Positions 37,956-46,993 of a DNA stretch of 64,000 bases are shown piece after piece. A program made the translations under genes and the position numbers. Source of the stretch: an uncultured Erythrobacter sp. (GTDB lineage Bacteria > Pseudomonadota > Alphaproteobacteria > Sphingomonadales > Sphingomonadaceae); assembly GCA_947495695.1 (NCBI GenBank), contig CANLZP010000001.1, positions 455,069 through 519,068 on the forward strand, in the 5' to 3' direction. Numbering within the stretch: the stretch's first letter is position 1; each line of letters opens with the position of its first letter. The notes below the pieces were generated by a model, which worked only from the letters and a program-made list of their open reading frames with translations, was not told the origin of the DNA and did no database searches.

Positions 37956-38609
37956 ATGGCCTACGCTGACCAACAAATGAGCGGGAATCGCATTGTCGCT
38001 CTGATCATCGTGGCGATAATTCACGTAGGAATCGGCTACGTGCTCATTAGTGGCCTTGCTTATGAGGCGACTAAGAAAGTCATTGAGCGCGTTACGACCG
38101 TGGATATCGAGGAACCGCCACCCCCTGAACCAGAGGACGAGCCGCCTCCGCCTGAGCCGCAAGATGTTGCGCCTCCGCCGCCGGTTGCGCCTCCGCCGCC
38201 GATAAGCATTGCGCCGGCACCGCCTCCCATACAGACGCAACCGACGATACCACCGCCGGCACCGCCTGCCTTGGTTATTCCGCCACCGGCACCTCCAGCT
38301 CCTCCGCCTTCACAAGCGCGCGGAGCAACGCCGAAGGGTCAGGGCCGTTGGGCTCGTCGGATCCAGGAAAACTATCCATCACGCGCTCTGCGTGAGGAAA
38401 CCGAAGGCACGGTTGGTGTTCGCGTTACTGTTAACGCCGAAGGCCGCGTCTCGGGATGCCAGGTTTCAGGTTCAAGCGGGTCGAGCATTCTCGACGCCGC
38501 AGCCTGTAAGGGTATGGAGCGTTACGCACGTTTCAATCCTGCTTTGGATGCAGCTGGCAATCCAACCAGCGGCTCTTTTGCCACCAGGATCGTTTACCGT
38601 TTGAATTAA
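37956..38609 (+). CDS. tonB: TonB family energy-transducing protein
   Basis: A 217-residue TonB-like protein linking the ExbBD motor to outer-membrane receptors. An N-terminal membrane helix ('IVALIIVAIIHVGIGYVLIS') is followed by a long Pro-rich spacer (about residues 55-130, with 'PPPPEPEDEPPPPEPQ') and a C-terminal TonB domain ('TEGTVGVRVTVNAEGRVSGC', 'RYARFNPALDAAGN'). The ATG at 37956 follows 'GGAGAGAA'; the longer frame starts at a TTG. It is the first gene of the tonB-exbB-exbD-exbD run. Confidence 0.9.
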   Translation: MAYADQQMSGNRIVALIIVAIIHVGIGYVLISGLAYEATKKVIERVTTVDIEEPPPPEPEDEPPPPEPQDVAPPPPVAPPPPISIAPAPPPIQTQPTIPPPAPPALVIPPPAPPAPPPSQARGATPKGQGRWARRIQENYPSRALREETEGTVGVRVTVNAEGRVSGCQVSGSSGSSILDAAACKGMERYARFNPALDAAGNPTSGSFATRIVYRLN

Positions 38610-38670
38610 TTTGGGTGCGGCCAAACATGGCCGTCGACCTTTCGGGATATTTTTAAGAGGATTTTTCGCA

Positions 38671-39438
38671 ATGATTATCGAACTTCTAGCCGCTGGAGCA
38701 GGCGACGCTCCACAAAACGCATTTGGTTTCTGGGAAGCAATGGAACAAGGCGGCGCAATCGCCTGGTTCATTCTGAGTGTGCTTGTGATCATGTCTGTGG
38801 GCTCGTTCTACATCCTGATCACCAAACTGCTCGAGCAGAACAAGATTATGCGTCAGTACAAGGCTGTAAAGAACAACTTCTGGCGTGCTGGTACGCTGCA
38901 AGAAGGTGCGACCAAGCTGGAAAAGAACAGCGCATGGCGTCAACTCGCAGACGATGCGAACAAGGCCAATGACGATGTTGCCAAGATGACTGACAGCCTA
39001 GAAGCGCATGATTATCTGCACGGCTCGATGCAACGTTCAGAAGATCTGATCAATGCACGCCTTGCTGGCGGCCTGCCATTCCTCGCAACGGTTGGTGCTA
39101 CATCACCATTTGTTGGACTGCTGGGTACGGTGATCGGTATCTACCGCGCGCTGATCAACATCGGCCTGGCCGGCTCGGCATCGATCGATAAGGTTGCTGG
39201 CCCAGTTGGTGAAGCCTTGATCATGACCGCGATTGGCCTGCTGGTGGCTGTGCCTGCCGTGCTTGCCTACAACTGGTTGCAGAGCCGTAACCGTCGGATT
39301 GCCGAAAACCTCACCGGTTTCTCGACCGACATCCTGGCCTTCATCAACTCGAATGGTGCGGTTAAGCCAGTGGTGCCCGCAGCGGCTCCTAAGAAAGCTG
39401 CCGCACGTCCAGCAGCTGCTCCTGCGAAGAAAGCCTGA
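38671..39438 (+). CDS. exbB: ExbB/TolQ/MotA proton channel protein
   Basis: A 255-residue inner-membrane proton channel subunit. It has an N-terminal helix ('AIAWFILSVLVIMSVGSFYIL'), a cytoplasmic loop and the conserved C-terminal pair of helices ('LPFLATVGATSPFVGLLGTVIGIYRALINI' and 'EALIMTAIGLLVAVPAVLAYN', trimmed here to regions about 142-171 and 190-210). The ATG at 38671 follows an AGAGG site. The tail is Ala/Lys-rich. It works with TonB and ExbD. Confidence 0.93.
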   Translation: MIIELLAAGAGDAPQNAFGFWEAMEQGGAIAWFILSVLVIMSVGSFYILITKLLEQNKIMRQYKAVKNNFWRAGTLQEGATKLEKNSAWRQLADDANKANDDVAKMTDSLEAHDYLHGSMQRSEDLINARLAGGLPFLATVGATSPFVGLLGTVIGIYRALINIGLAGSASIDKVAGPVGEALIMTAIGLLVAVPAVLAYNWLQSRNRRIAENLTGFSTDILAFINSNGAVKPVVPAAAPKKAAARPAAAPAKKA

Positions 39439-39513
39439 TTGACGCAAAGGGGGCTGCCGATGGCGGTCCCCAATGCTCAACCGACAGTGCAATTTAATCG
39501 ATAGGATTTAGCA

Positions 39514-40044
39514 ATGGCGATTTCTACGGGAGGCGGGGCCGATACCCCAATGTCAGACATTAACACCACGCCACTGGTTGACGTGATGTTGGTGCTCTTG
39601 ATCATCTTCCTTATCGCGGTTCCGGTGGCTATTCAGACCATTGAAAAACTGCAGATTCCAGTGATGGAATCGATCGAGTCGAAAGATAAGGTGGAAAACC
39701 TCCAGCTCACCGTCAGCACAACTGATGTGAATGGCCTGGCCGCTGGCGAGCCTGGCTTTGAAGGCGCATCACGCAGCGGCGAGTGCCGGGTCTATTTCGG
39801 CAACACAACGCCGGTTAATTCGCAAGAGCTTTACGATCGGGCATTCGAACGCCTCGATCTGATTGTTCAGCGCGCTGGTGGTGCCGAGGCGATCATGGAA
39901 GATCCCGACGCCATTCCGCAGGTTCATATCCGCGGTGACGTTAATGCCCCATGGCGCTGTGTGGCTGGCGCAATCTACAATGTTCAGGCTGCCGGTTACC
40001 CGACGGTCGGATTTATCTCTAACCCGGTTGATCCGAACGGGTAA
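39514..40044 (+). CDS. exbD: ExbD-type biopolymer transport protein (first copy)
   Basis: A 176-residue ExbD/TolR protein with one membrane helix ('DINTTPLVDVMLVLLIIFLI', containing the conserved Asp of the proton path) and a periplasmic domain. This copy is longer than the other two and contains an inserted Cys-bearing segment ('SGECRVYFGNTTPVN' and 'APWRCVAGAIY'), which could form a disulfide. It is the third gene of the run. Confidence 0.92.
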   Translation: MAISTGGGADTPMSDINTTPLVDVMLVLLIIFLIAVPVAIQTIEKLQIPVMESIESKDKVENLQLTVSTTDVNGLAAGEPGFEGASRSGECRVYFGNTTPVNSQELYDRAFERLDLIVQRAGGAEAIMEDPDAIPQVHIRGDVNAPWRCVAGAIYNVQAAGYPTVGFISNPVDPNG

Positions 40045-40089
40045 TCCCGTTTGTTGATCCAGTTTAGAGAGAGATAGGAGTAAACTACC

Positions 40090-40521
40090 ATGGCAATGTC
40101 AGGCGGCAAGGATGATGGCGCCCCGATGATGGAAATGAACATGACGCCGTTGATCGACGTCCTGCTCGTTCTGCTCATCATGTTTATCATCACCATCCCG
40201 GTTGCGACCCACTCGGTCGATATCGATCTTCCGCAGCCTTCAGCGACACCACCCGATGTTCCGATCGATCCGATCAAGAACAAGCTGGTGTTGACCCAAG
40301 AAGGTCAAATTCTGTGGAATGCCAATCCGGTGAACCAGCAAGGCTTGGTGGATCTGCTCAGTGAGACCACTACATTCGCGGTTGAACCTGAATTACAGTT
40401 CGAACCAGAAGCGCTGGCTAGCTATGATCTGACGGCTCGCGTGCTGAATGTGATCAAGGCATCTGGCGTGACCAAGTTTGGGTTTGTTGGCAACGAGAAG
40501 TACCGCCAGTTCGGTACCTGA
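40090..40521 (+). CDS. exbD: ExbD-type biopolymer transport protein (second copy)
   Basis: A 143-residue ExbD/TolR protein. The helix 'MNMTPLIDVLLVLLIMFIIT' contains the conserved Asp, followed by 'HSVDIDLPQPSATPPDVPID'. The periplasmic part ends 'VTKFGFVGNEKYRQFGT'. An AGGAG site precedes the ATG. A strong terminator follows at 40559, closing the main ton/exb transcript. Confidence 0.92.
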   Translation: MAMSGGKDDGAPMMEMNMTPLIDVLLVLLIMFIITIPVATHSVDIDLPQPSATPPDVPIDPIKNKLVLTQEGQILWNANPVNQQGLVDLLSETTTFAVEPELQFEPEALASYDLTARVLNVIKASGVTKFGFVGNEKYRQFGT

Positions 40522-40558
40522 TCGACGAAAGATATTCCGGTTTCGGCCGGATCCCAAG

Positions 40559-40586
40559 AAGGGGCGGAGCGATCCGCCCCTTTTTT
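40559..40586 (+). terminator. Strong terminator after second exbD
   Basis: A perfect 10-bp stem (AAGGGGCGGA / TCCGCCCCTT) with a GCGA loop, followed by TTTT. It lies 37 bp past the second exbD stop and separates the third exbD from the operon. Confidence 0.92.
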
Positions 40587-40782
40587 ATTGTCCAATGAAT
40601 TGACGCCGCACGTATGAGCCCGTGTGCATGGGCCATGCCCGGCTGCCCCGCCCCCATCAGCCGGTCAGTTGCTAAAGCCGTACTGGTACGCGTTAGGCAA
40701 CCTATTAGTTATGGTATATAGTCTCATTCAGGGTGCGATTGGCTGGTGCCAGTGTAAACCGCCCCGCAAGAGGAGAGACGCC

Positions 40783-41229
40783 ATGCCTGTCACTATCGCT
40801 CGCCCCAATTTGTACGCTCTTCCCAACGGCAAGGGGCGCCCAATGGGAGAAATGAACGTCACCCCCTTTATCGACGTCTTGCTGGTTCTGATTATCATGC
40901 TGATCATGGTCGTCCCTATCGCAACCCATTCAACCGACGTTGATTTGCCGGGTACACCGCCAACCCAGCCGATCAATGTGGCAGAGAACACGGTGTTCAT
41001 TGATGCTCAGGACGGTTTGTTCTGGAACGGCAACCCGATCACGCGCGACGACTTGCGCACGCAAGTCTATCATGCCGCGCAGATGCATGAAGAGCCTCTG
41101 CTCCGGTTCGAGCCTGCCGCCTTGGCGAGCTATGACACCTCGGCCAAGACCATCGCGCTGATCAAAGATGCCGGAGCCGAGAAATTCGCCTTCATCGGCA
41201 ATGCACGTCACCGCAGTTTCGAACGTTAG
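40783..41229 (+). CDS. exbD: ExbD-type biopolymer transport protein (third copy, beyond terminator)
   Basis: A 148-residue ExbD/TolR protein with 'MNVTPFIDVLLVLIIMLIMV' and 'HSTDVDLPGTPPTQPINVAE'. It is clearly paralogous to the second copy ('PLIDVLLVLLIMFII', 'LQFEPEALASYD' versus 'LRFEPAALASYD'). The ATG follows an AGGAGAG site. Because it lies after the terminator, it probably has its own promoter in 40590-40770. Next is a Rieske oxygenase gene 114 bp away. Confidence 0.9.
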   Translation: MPVTIARPNLYALPNGKGRPMGEMNVTPFIDVLLVLIIMLIMVVPIATHSTDVDLPGTPPTQPINVAENTVFIDAQDGLFWNGNPITRDDLRTQVYHAAQMHEEPLLRFEPAALASYDTSAKTIALIKDAGAEKFAFIGNARHRSFER

Positions 41230-41343
41230 AAAGAGCCGGGTCAAGCCGCCATCATAGTCCAAATCCAGCCCTGATACCCGCGGCAGTTTATCGGACAGAC
41301 AGCATGTGATAGTACCTAGCCGGGGTCGCGGAGGGAAAACCGC

Positions 41344-42594
41344 GTGAAACAAGACACAACCATTCGCATCATCAAGGAATTGATGAGCCAGCTTGACGAA
41401 AACCGAAACATTGATGCAGGTGCGCAATACCGATTGCCCACGTCCGATTACGTCTGCCCAGATCTGGCGAAGAGGGAGTGGAATAGCTTCTTTCGCGAAC
41501 ATCCCCAGGTGATTGGTCTGAGCGGTGACCTGCCCGAAGCCGGTAGCTTCTTCACAATTGACGATTTCGGCGTTCCTGTCCTGGCGACCCGATCCAAAGA
41601 TGGCCGGTTTCGCGCGTTCCTCAACGCGTGCCGTCATCGCGGTGCGCGGGTTGCCCAACAGTCCAAGGGCAAGGCTGCGCGGTTCACCTGCCCGTTTCAC
41701 AGCTGGACATTCGGCAATGATGGTCGATTGTTGGCCGTCCCTGACGCTGACCATTTCGGGCCGGTCGACAAAGACTGCATGGGGTTGGTCGAATTGCCGG
41801 CAGAAGAAGTAGCTGGCCTGTTGTTTGTCCATCCTCAGCCCAAAGCCAGTTTGGATGTCGAATCATTGCTCGGTCCAGAACTGCTGGAAGAGTTGCAGGG
41901 TTGGAATTTTGCCGATTACGTTCATGTCGCTGATCTCGACATTGATATGAAGCTGAATTGGAAGCTGGCCAATGATACCTTTGGAGAGACCTATCATTTC
42001 CCCAAGCTGCATAAAAACACGCTGGGGCATGTGTTCTACGGCAACAATCTGCACCTGGAAGAATTTGGGCGTCACCACCGGTTTGTAACCGCCAGCAAGG
42101 GGATTGATGCTTTGCGCGAGGTGCCCGAGGATCAATGGACCATCACGCCTGCAACCTTTGTCCTCTATTACCTGTTTCCCAATATCCAGGCGATATGCGT
42201 TTCTACGGGCATGAATATGGCCCGCATCTATCCCGATCCGGATAATCCAGGGCGTTCGCTAACCAAGGTGAATGGCTATTTCACACCCGAAGCTATGGCG
42301 GCTTATGAGGCCGAGCGAGCGGCCAATCCGGACAGCACTAATTTACTTACTACGGACAATTTCTACACAAGAATTGCCGAACCCGGAGCCATTCGCACGC
42401 CTGAAACCACAGTGGAGGCGTTTTCCAGCACGGTGTCAGCGGAAGATTATGTCATGGGAGAACATCAACAGATCGCGGCAGCGTCGGGATTGTTGGAGCA
42501 TTCAACCTTTGGCCGAAACGAAGCGCCCTTGCATCATTTCCACTCCAGCTATCGCGAAGCATTGGGGCGGCCCCCGCTTGAGAAGATCGGCTAA
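41344..42594 (+). CDS. Rieske-type oxygenase, alpha subunit
   Basis: A 416-residue aromatic-ring-hydroxylating-dioxygenase-type catalytic subunit. The Rieske [2Fe-2S] site is 'CRHRGARV' and 'CPFHSWTF' (C-x-H then C-x2-H, about residues 98-121). The mononuclear iron region is 'NDTFGETYHFPKLHKNTL' with the His-x4-His pair. It starts with GTG after a GGAGGGAAA ribosome-binding site. No beta subunit, ferredoxin or reductase gene is nearby, so the electron donor must be encoded elsewhere. It may demethylate or hydroxylate a quaternary amine or aromatic compound; the substrate is unknown. Confidence 0.88.
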   Translation: MKQDTTIRIIKELMSQLDENRNIDAGAQYRLPTSDYVCPDLAKREWNSFFREHPQVIGLSGDLPEAGSFFTIDDFGVPVLATRSKDGRFRAFLNACRHRGARVAQQSKGKAARFTCPFHSWTFGNDGRLLAVPDADHFGPVDKDCMGLVELPAEEVAGLLFVHPQPKASLDVESLLGPELLEELQGWNFADYVHVADLDIDMKLNWKLANDTFGETYHFPKLHKNTLGHVFYGNNLHLEEFGRHHRFVTASKGIDALREVPEDQWTITPATFVLYYLFPNIQAICVSTGMNMARIYPDPDNPGRSLTKVNGYFTPEAMAAYEAERAANPDSTNLLTTDNFYTRIAEPGAIRTPETTVEAFSSTVSAEDYVMGEHQQIAAASGLLEHSTFGRNEAPLHHFHSSYREALGRPPLEKIG

Positions 42595-42598
42595 GCGC

Positions 42599-45046
42599 TC
42601 ACTTCTGCTCATCCAGACGCATCGCTTCGCTGGCCAGGGTCTCGGCTTCGATCAACAGCTCTTCATCCACCGCGCCTTGCGGGATGGCCTCACGCCCGAT
42701 CATGGTCATCACCGGCACTGCCATCGGGCTAACTCGGTCAAGCGTGACATGCACCAGCTCTTTGGCTGACCGCTCCAGCAGATCGCCCAACCTGCCGACA
42801 TCGGTCATGCGCGCGCGCGCATCGGCCCAGGCCGCCTCCAGCAGGACATGATCCGGCTCGTATTTCTTGAGCACATCGTAGATTAGGTCGGTCGAGAAGG
42901 TGACTTGCTTGCCGCTCTTGCGCTTGCCGGGATGCTGACGCTCCACCAGCCCGCTGATCACCGCCACTTCGCGGAATGCTCTGCGCAGCAAGTGGGATTC
43001 GGCCACCCATTCGACAAATTCATTGGTCAGAATGTCGGGCGATAACAGCGGAGCGGGATCCTCCACCGGCTTCAACCCCCATACCGCCAGCGAGTAATCA
43101 TTCGCCACAAAGCCGCCCGGCTGAAGGCCGCGATCCTCCATCCGGCGAGTGATCAACATGCCCAGGCTCTGGTTCGCGTTCCAGCCCTCGAATGTATAAT
43201 ACACGCTGTAATGCTTCTTGTTGCGCAGGAAGCTTTCGACAAGCAGCTTGCCGGGCCCCGGCATTTCGCTGCGCCAATCCTGCATTTCCAGCCATTCGCG
43301 CACATCATCGGGAAACCGGCCCCATTTGGCCCGATCAACGAGCATGTGCCGCACGCGCTCTGCCAAATGGGTGGTGATCGGCAGGCGTTGGCCGCCATAG
43401 CTGGGAATGGTGGCCGACTTTTTGGCTGCGCGGACGATCACATCCATGTCCTGCAGCTTTTCCACCTCCAGGCTCATGCCGGCAAAAAAGAAGGTGTCCC
43501 CGGCCGATAACGTGGCAGCAAAGCGTTCCTCAACCCGGCCCAAATTGCGCCCATTTTTGAAGCGGACCGTTAGCATCTCGCTATCGACAATGATCCCGGC
43601 ATTCATCCGGTGGCGCTGCGCATGCTGTGGGTGGGTTAGCTGCCAGACACCTTGCCCATCGCGCCTGATGCGCTTGAATTTGTCATAGGCCTTGAGCGAG
43701 TAACCCCCGTCCTCGACAAAGCCGAGCACCCGTTGCCAGTCGTCCGTGTCGATCGTCGCATATGCGAGCGATGAGCTAACTTCACGCAGCAGATCATCTT
43801 CATGGAACGGTCCGGCACAGGCGCAGGCCATCACATGTTGCGCCAACACATCCAGCCCGCCGGGGCGAAAGGCCTCTGCATCGCGCTGACCCTCATCCAC
43901 GGCATCCTTGGCCGCCATTGCTTCCAAAAACTCGAACCGATTGCCCGGAACGAGCAAAGCCCGGCTCGACACATCCAGCCGGTGCCCAGCGCGTCCAATG
44001 CGCTGCAGCAAGCGGGATGATCCCTTGGGCGCGCCCATCTGCACCACGCAATCGATATCACCCCAATCGACCCCCAGATCGAGACTGGAGGTGCACACCA
44101 AGGCGCGCAGCTCACCCCTGGCCATCGCGCCCTCAACCTTGCGGCGAGCTTCCTTGGCCAAGCTGCCGTGATGGATGCCGATCGGCAGATTCTCTTCATT
44201 CACATCCCACAGCAGTTGGAAGATAAACTCCGCCAGAAAGCGCGTGTTGGTGAAAATCAGCGTCGTGCGATTGTCCTGAATCTGGCGATAGAGCTGCGGG
44301 ATGGCCCAGCGCCCGGCATGACCGCCCCACGGGACGCGCTCTTCTTCTGGCAGCAGAATATCCACCTGAGCTGGGGCGCCTTGCTCCCCTTCAACCAAAG
44401 CCACTGCATCCACATCACCCCACGGGGCCAGCCAGCCGCGAAAATGTTCCGGGTCTGCCACGGTGGCCGACAGGGCAACGCGCTGCATGTCGGGTGCAAT
44501 CGCCTGCAAGCGAGACAGGGCGAGAGCCAGTAAATCGCCTCGTTTGCCCGCAGCAAAGGCATGCACCTCGTCCACCACCACCCGCTTTAACCCTCGAAAC
44601 AGTTCGAAGCTATCGGGATAGGAAAGCAATAGAGACAGGCTTTCCGGCGTCGTCAGAAGAATATGCGGAGGCTTGCTCCGCTGGCGCTTCTTGCGATCCG
44701 AAGGCGTATCACCGCTGCGCGTTTCGATCCGCAGCTTCAGCCCCATCTCCTCCACCGGCGTGACCAGATTGCGCTGCACATCATGTGCCAATGCCTTCAA
44801 GGGCGAGACATAGAGCGTGTGCAGACCGTCTGGCTGTGCGGCTCCATCTAACGTGGAGGGACAAAAGTCGGCCAGAGTGGGAATGAAACCTGCCAGCGTT
44901 TTGCCAGCACCTGTTTCTGCCACCAGCAGAGCATGCTTGCCGGATGCGCTGGCCGCCAACATGTCAGTTTGGTGCCGCCTGATGCTCCAGTCGCGCGCCG
45001 CAAACCATGCATCAATTTCGGCCGGGATTGTGGCGGTGGTGCTCAT
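42599..45046 (-). CDS. Ligase-associated DEXH-box DNA repair helicase (Lhr-like)
   Basis: An 815-residue superfamily 2 helicase of the Lhr-like type found in ligase-associated DNA-damage-response operons. Motif I 'VAETGAGKTLAGF', the DEVH box in 'VVVDEVHAF', 'TTPESLSLLLS' (motif Ic) and motif VI 'QRIGRAGHRLD' are visible, followed by a long winged-helix/Lhr-core region. Partners usually found alongside (exonuclease, ATP-dependent ligase, phosphoesterase) are missing here. The ATG at 45046 was chosen over a TTG 12 bases upstream. The end is 4 bp from the convergent Rieske gene. Confidence 0.88.
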   Translation of the reverse strand: MSTTATIPAEIDAWFAARDWSIRRHQTDMLAASASGKHALLVAETGAGKTLAGFIPTLADFCPSTLDGAAQPDGLHTLYVSPLKALAHDVQRNLVTPVEEMGLKLRIETRSGDTPSDRKKRQRSKPPHILLTTPESLSLLLSYPDSFELFRGLKRVVVDEVHAFAAGKRGDLLALALSRLQAIAPDMQRVALSATVADPEHFRGWLAPWGDVDAVALVEGEQGAPAQVDILLPEEERVPWGGHAGRWAIPQLYRQIQDNRTTLIFTNTRFLAEFIFQLLWDVNEENLPIGIHHGSLAKEARRKVEGAMARGELRALVCTSSLDLGVDWGDIDCVVQMGAPKGSSRLLQRIGRAGHRLDVSSRALLVPGNRFEFLEAMAAKDAVDEGQRDAEAFRPGGLDVLAQHVMACACAGPFHEDDLLREVSSSLAYATIDTDDWQRVLGFVEDGGYSLKAYDKFKRIRRDGQGVWQLTHPQHAQRHRMNAGIIVDSEMLTVRFKNGRNLGRVEERFAATLSAGDTFFFAGMSLEVEKLQDMDVIVRAAKKSATIPSYGGQRLPITTHLAERVRHMLVDRAKWGRFPDDVREWLEMQDWRSEMPGPGKLLVESFLRNKKHYSVYYTFEGWNANQSLGMLITRRMEDRGLQPGGFVANDYSLAVWGLKPVEDPAPLLSPDILTNEFVEWVAESHLLRRAFREVAVISGLVERQHPGKRKSGKQVTFSTDLIYDVLKKYEPDHVLLEAAWADARARMTDVGRLGDLLERSAKELVHVTLDRVSPMAVPVMTMIGREAIPQGAVDEELLIEAETLASEAMRLDEQK

Positions 45047-45093
45047 GCCCCTATCCAACGCATGGCGCGACTATTGGGTTCTATGGCTCAAGC

Positions 45094-45528
45094 CTATCCT
45101 CGCGCTGCGAACCGCCAGGCCCACCAGATCAGGAATGCCTGCAGGGGAATGCGAACCAGCAGATAGCTCAAGCCTTCTTCGTGTCCGCCAAAGGGCACTT
45201 GCACCATCGCGCCATAAACATTGGCTGGCAGAAACCCGATCAGCATGGCGATCACGGCCCATCCGGCCAGCCTGCGATATTTCGAAATGAACAGGGCAAT
45301 ACCGGCCACGATTTCCATCACGCCCGTCACCAAAACAATCTCTCGCTTAAGCGGCACCCATTCGGGAAACAGCATGGTCATCGGTTCGGTTGCCGCAAAA
45401 TGGCCGGCTCCGAACATCAAGAACGCCAGTCCCATGCCAATCGCACCGCCGGTATTCACATCGCGTCCGATGAGTTTGAACAAAATGGCGGGGCCGCAAA
45501 CAACGGCCAGGATGATGAATAGAAGCAT
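45094..45528 (-). CDS. DoxX family membrane protein
   Basis: A 144-residue protein with four hydrophobic helices, matching DoxX/DoxD-type membrane proteins ('GLAFLMFGAGHFAATEPM', 'LVTGVMEIVAGIALFI'). The family is linked to quinone or thiol redox in some cases, but the role is unclear. It lies 47 bp upstream of the helicase and 15 bp downstream of the AmpG-like MFS on the same strand. Confidence 0.85.
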   Translation of the reverse strand: MLLFIILAVVCGPAILFKLIGRDVNTGGAIGMGLAFLMFGAGHFAATEPMTMLFPEWVPLKREIVLVTGVMEIVAGIALFISKYRRLAGWAVIAMLIGFLPANVYGAMVQVPFGGHEEGLSYLLVRIPLQAFLIWWAWRFAARG

Positions 45529-45543
45529 TGCGCCAGCTTGCCC

Positions 45544-46887
45544 CTAATTCACGCGCGCTGCAATCCCTTCGCCCTCTGGAATTGGGTTTGCGACATTGGC
45601 CGTTGGGAAGCGGACAAAGATGACGGTTAGCGCAACGACACACCAAGTCATAGCGCCGATCCAATACATCCAGTGCGGGTTCCCTTCACCAGCAGTGAAG
45701 GACGCAATTGTCGCACCGATAGGTCGTCCAAAATTGCCGATGGCCATGAATATGGTGAATTGCGTTGCTGCGACAGCGGGTGAGCACAACCGCATACACA
45801 GCGGAATCATCGCGATTGAGTAAAATAGAAAGGCGGCATCATTCAGCACGACAAAGCCTGCAGAATACCAACCATTGACCCACATGGATTGGGTTGATCC
45901 CATCACGAGCATCAGCGCAACGCCGAAGATCGAAGCGCCAAGGATAGCCCTTTCCACGCCCAGTTTTTCGACGATCCAACCACCCAGCAACAAAGCAAAT
46001 ATTCCGCCGACAAATGTCAGTGTCGCATAAAAACTGGTCCATTCGTCCAATTCCCAACCCACCGTTTGGGTAAACAGAACGGGGTTGAATGTGTCCAGGC
46101 TGCCATACGGTATAGAACGACCAAGCAAGATCGGTATCAGCAGAAGACTGTATGGAGAGAACAAGGCGCGAAATGCGCGCTTCAGCAATGGCCACCATGC
46201 CTCTATCTGGTTTAGCTGGCTGTTAGGATGCGGCTTGCCAGCGCTCCAAGGTAGGCGACGCTCGCCCTCTCTTTCGCGGATAAGAATTCCGTAAAGCAGC
46301 ACGAATGCCGGCACCGCAGCGGCTGCGATCAAGCCGACCCCAAAGCCAAAATTCTGAAACATTGCCCCGCCCAGCGCGGTAGCAGCTGAGATGCCAATCA
46401 CCTGTGCGCCAAACATAAAGCCAGATGCGCGGGCGCGTTCTTCCTCGGGCATCATGTCGATCATCAAACTATCGATACCGACATCCTGAAACGTGACGGC
46501 AAAGTTTGCGACGAAGGCAAACCCAGCCAGCAGCATCAGATCGTTGGCGGCCGGAGACATGATCGCTCCAGCAACAAATACCCCGACCAAAATTGTTTGC
46601 GCACCGATAATCCAGGACCTGCGACGGCCCATGGGCAAGAAGGTGTATCGGTCAATCAGGAACCCGTTGATCAATTTTAATGACCACGGCAATCCGCCAG
46701 CGCCGACAACCCAGGCAATATCGCTAGCACCAGCACCATTGGCGGCCATCCATGCCGGGATAGCGTAGAAGAACAGGCCGATAGGAAAGCCTTGGGTAAA
46801 GTAGAAAAGCAATACGGTAAGCAACCGCAGCCATTTGCTATGAGTCAATATTAGCGCAGATGATCCCGCGCCTGCCGTCGTAGCCAT
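45544..46887 (-). CDS. AmpG-like MFS transporter
   Basis: A 447-residue MFS permease with 12 helices. 'LLFYFTQGFPIGLFFYAIPAW', 'LPWSLKLINGFLIDRYTF' and 'FQDVGIDSLMIDMMPEEERA' resemble the PAT/AmpG branch of muropeptide permeases, but the substrate is not certain. It is the first of a minus-strand set with DoxX and the helicase. The ATG at 46887 follows an AGTTAG-type weak site. Confidence 0.8.
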   Translation of the reverse strand: MATTAGAGSSALILTHSKWLRLLTVLLFYFTQGFPIGLFFYAIPAWMAANGAGASDIAWVVGAGGLPWSLKLINGFLIDRYTFLPMGRRRSWIIGAQTILVGVFVAGAIMSPAANDLMLLAGFAFVANFAVTFQDVGIDSLMIDMMPEEERARASGFMFGAQVIGISAATALGGAMFQNFGFGVGLIAAAAVPAFVLLYGILIREREGERRLPWSAGKPHPNSQLNQIEAWWPLLKRAFRALFSPYSLLLIPILLGRSIPYGSLDTFNPVLFTQTVGWELDEWTSFYATLTFVGGIFALLLGGWIVEKLGVERAILGASIFGVALMLVMGSTQSMWVNGWYSAGFVVLNDAAFLFYSIAMIPLCMRLCSPAVAATQFTIFMAIGNFGRPIGATIASFTAGEGNPHWMYWIGAMTWCVVALTVIFVRFPTANVANPIPEGEGIAARVN

Positions 46888-46993
46888 CAGCTAACTCCCC
46901 CCTAGACCCCTTAAGAAGCCTAAAGCCAATTTGGCAATCTGATTGTCAATACCCGCCTTTTTTCAGCAAAAATCTACACTTAGCCTTGCTGAA

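Noticed and set aside
40930..41832. 300-residue minus-strand open frame across the third exbD and the Rieske gene
   Set aside because: It spans two well-supported genes and the gap between them and shows no family motif; a codon-bias shadow.
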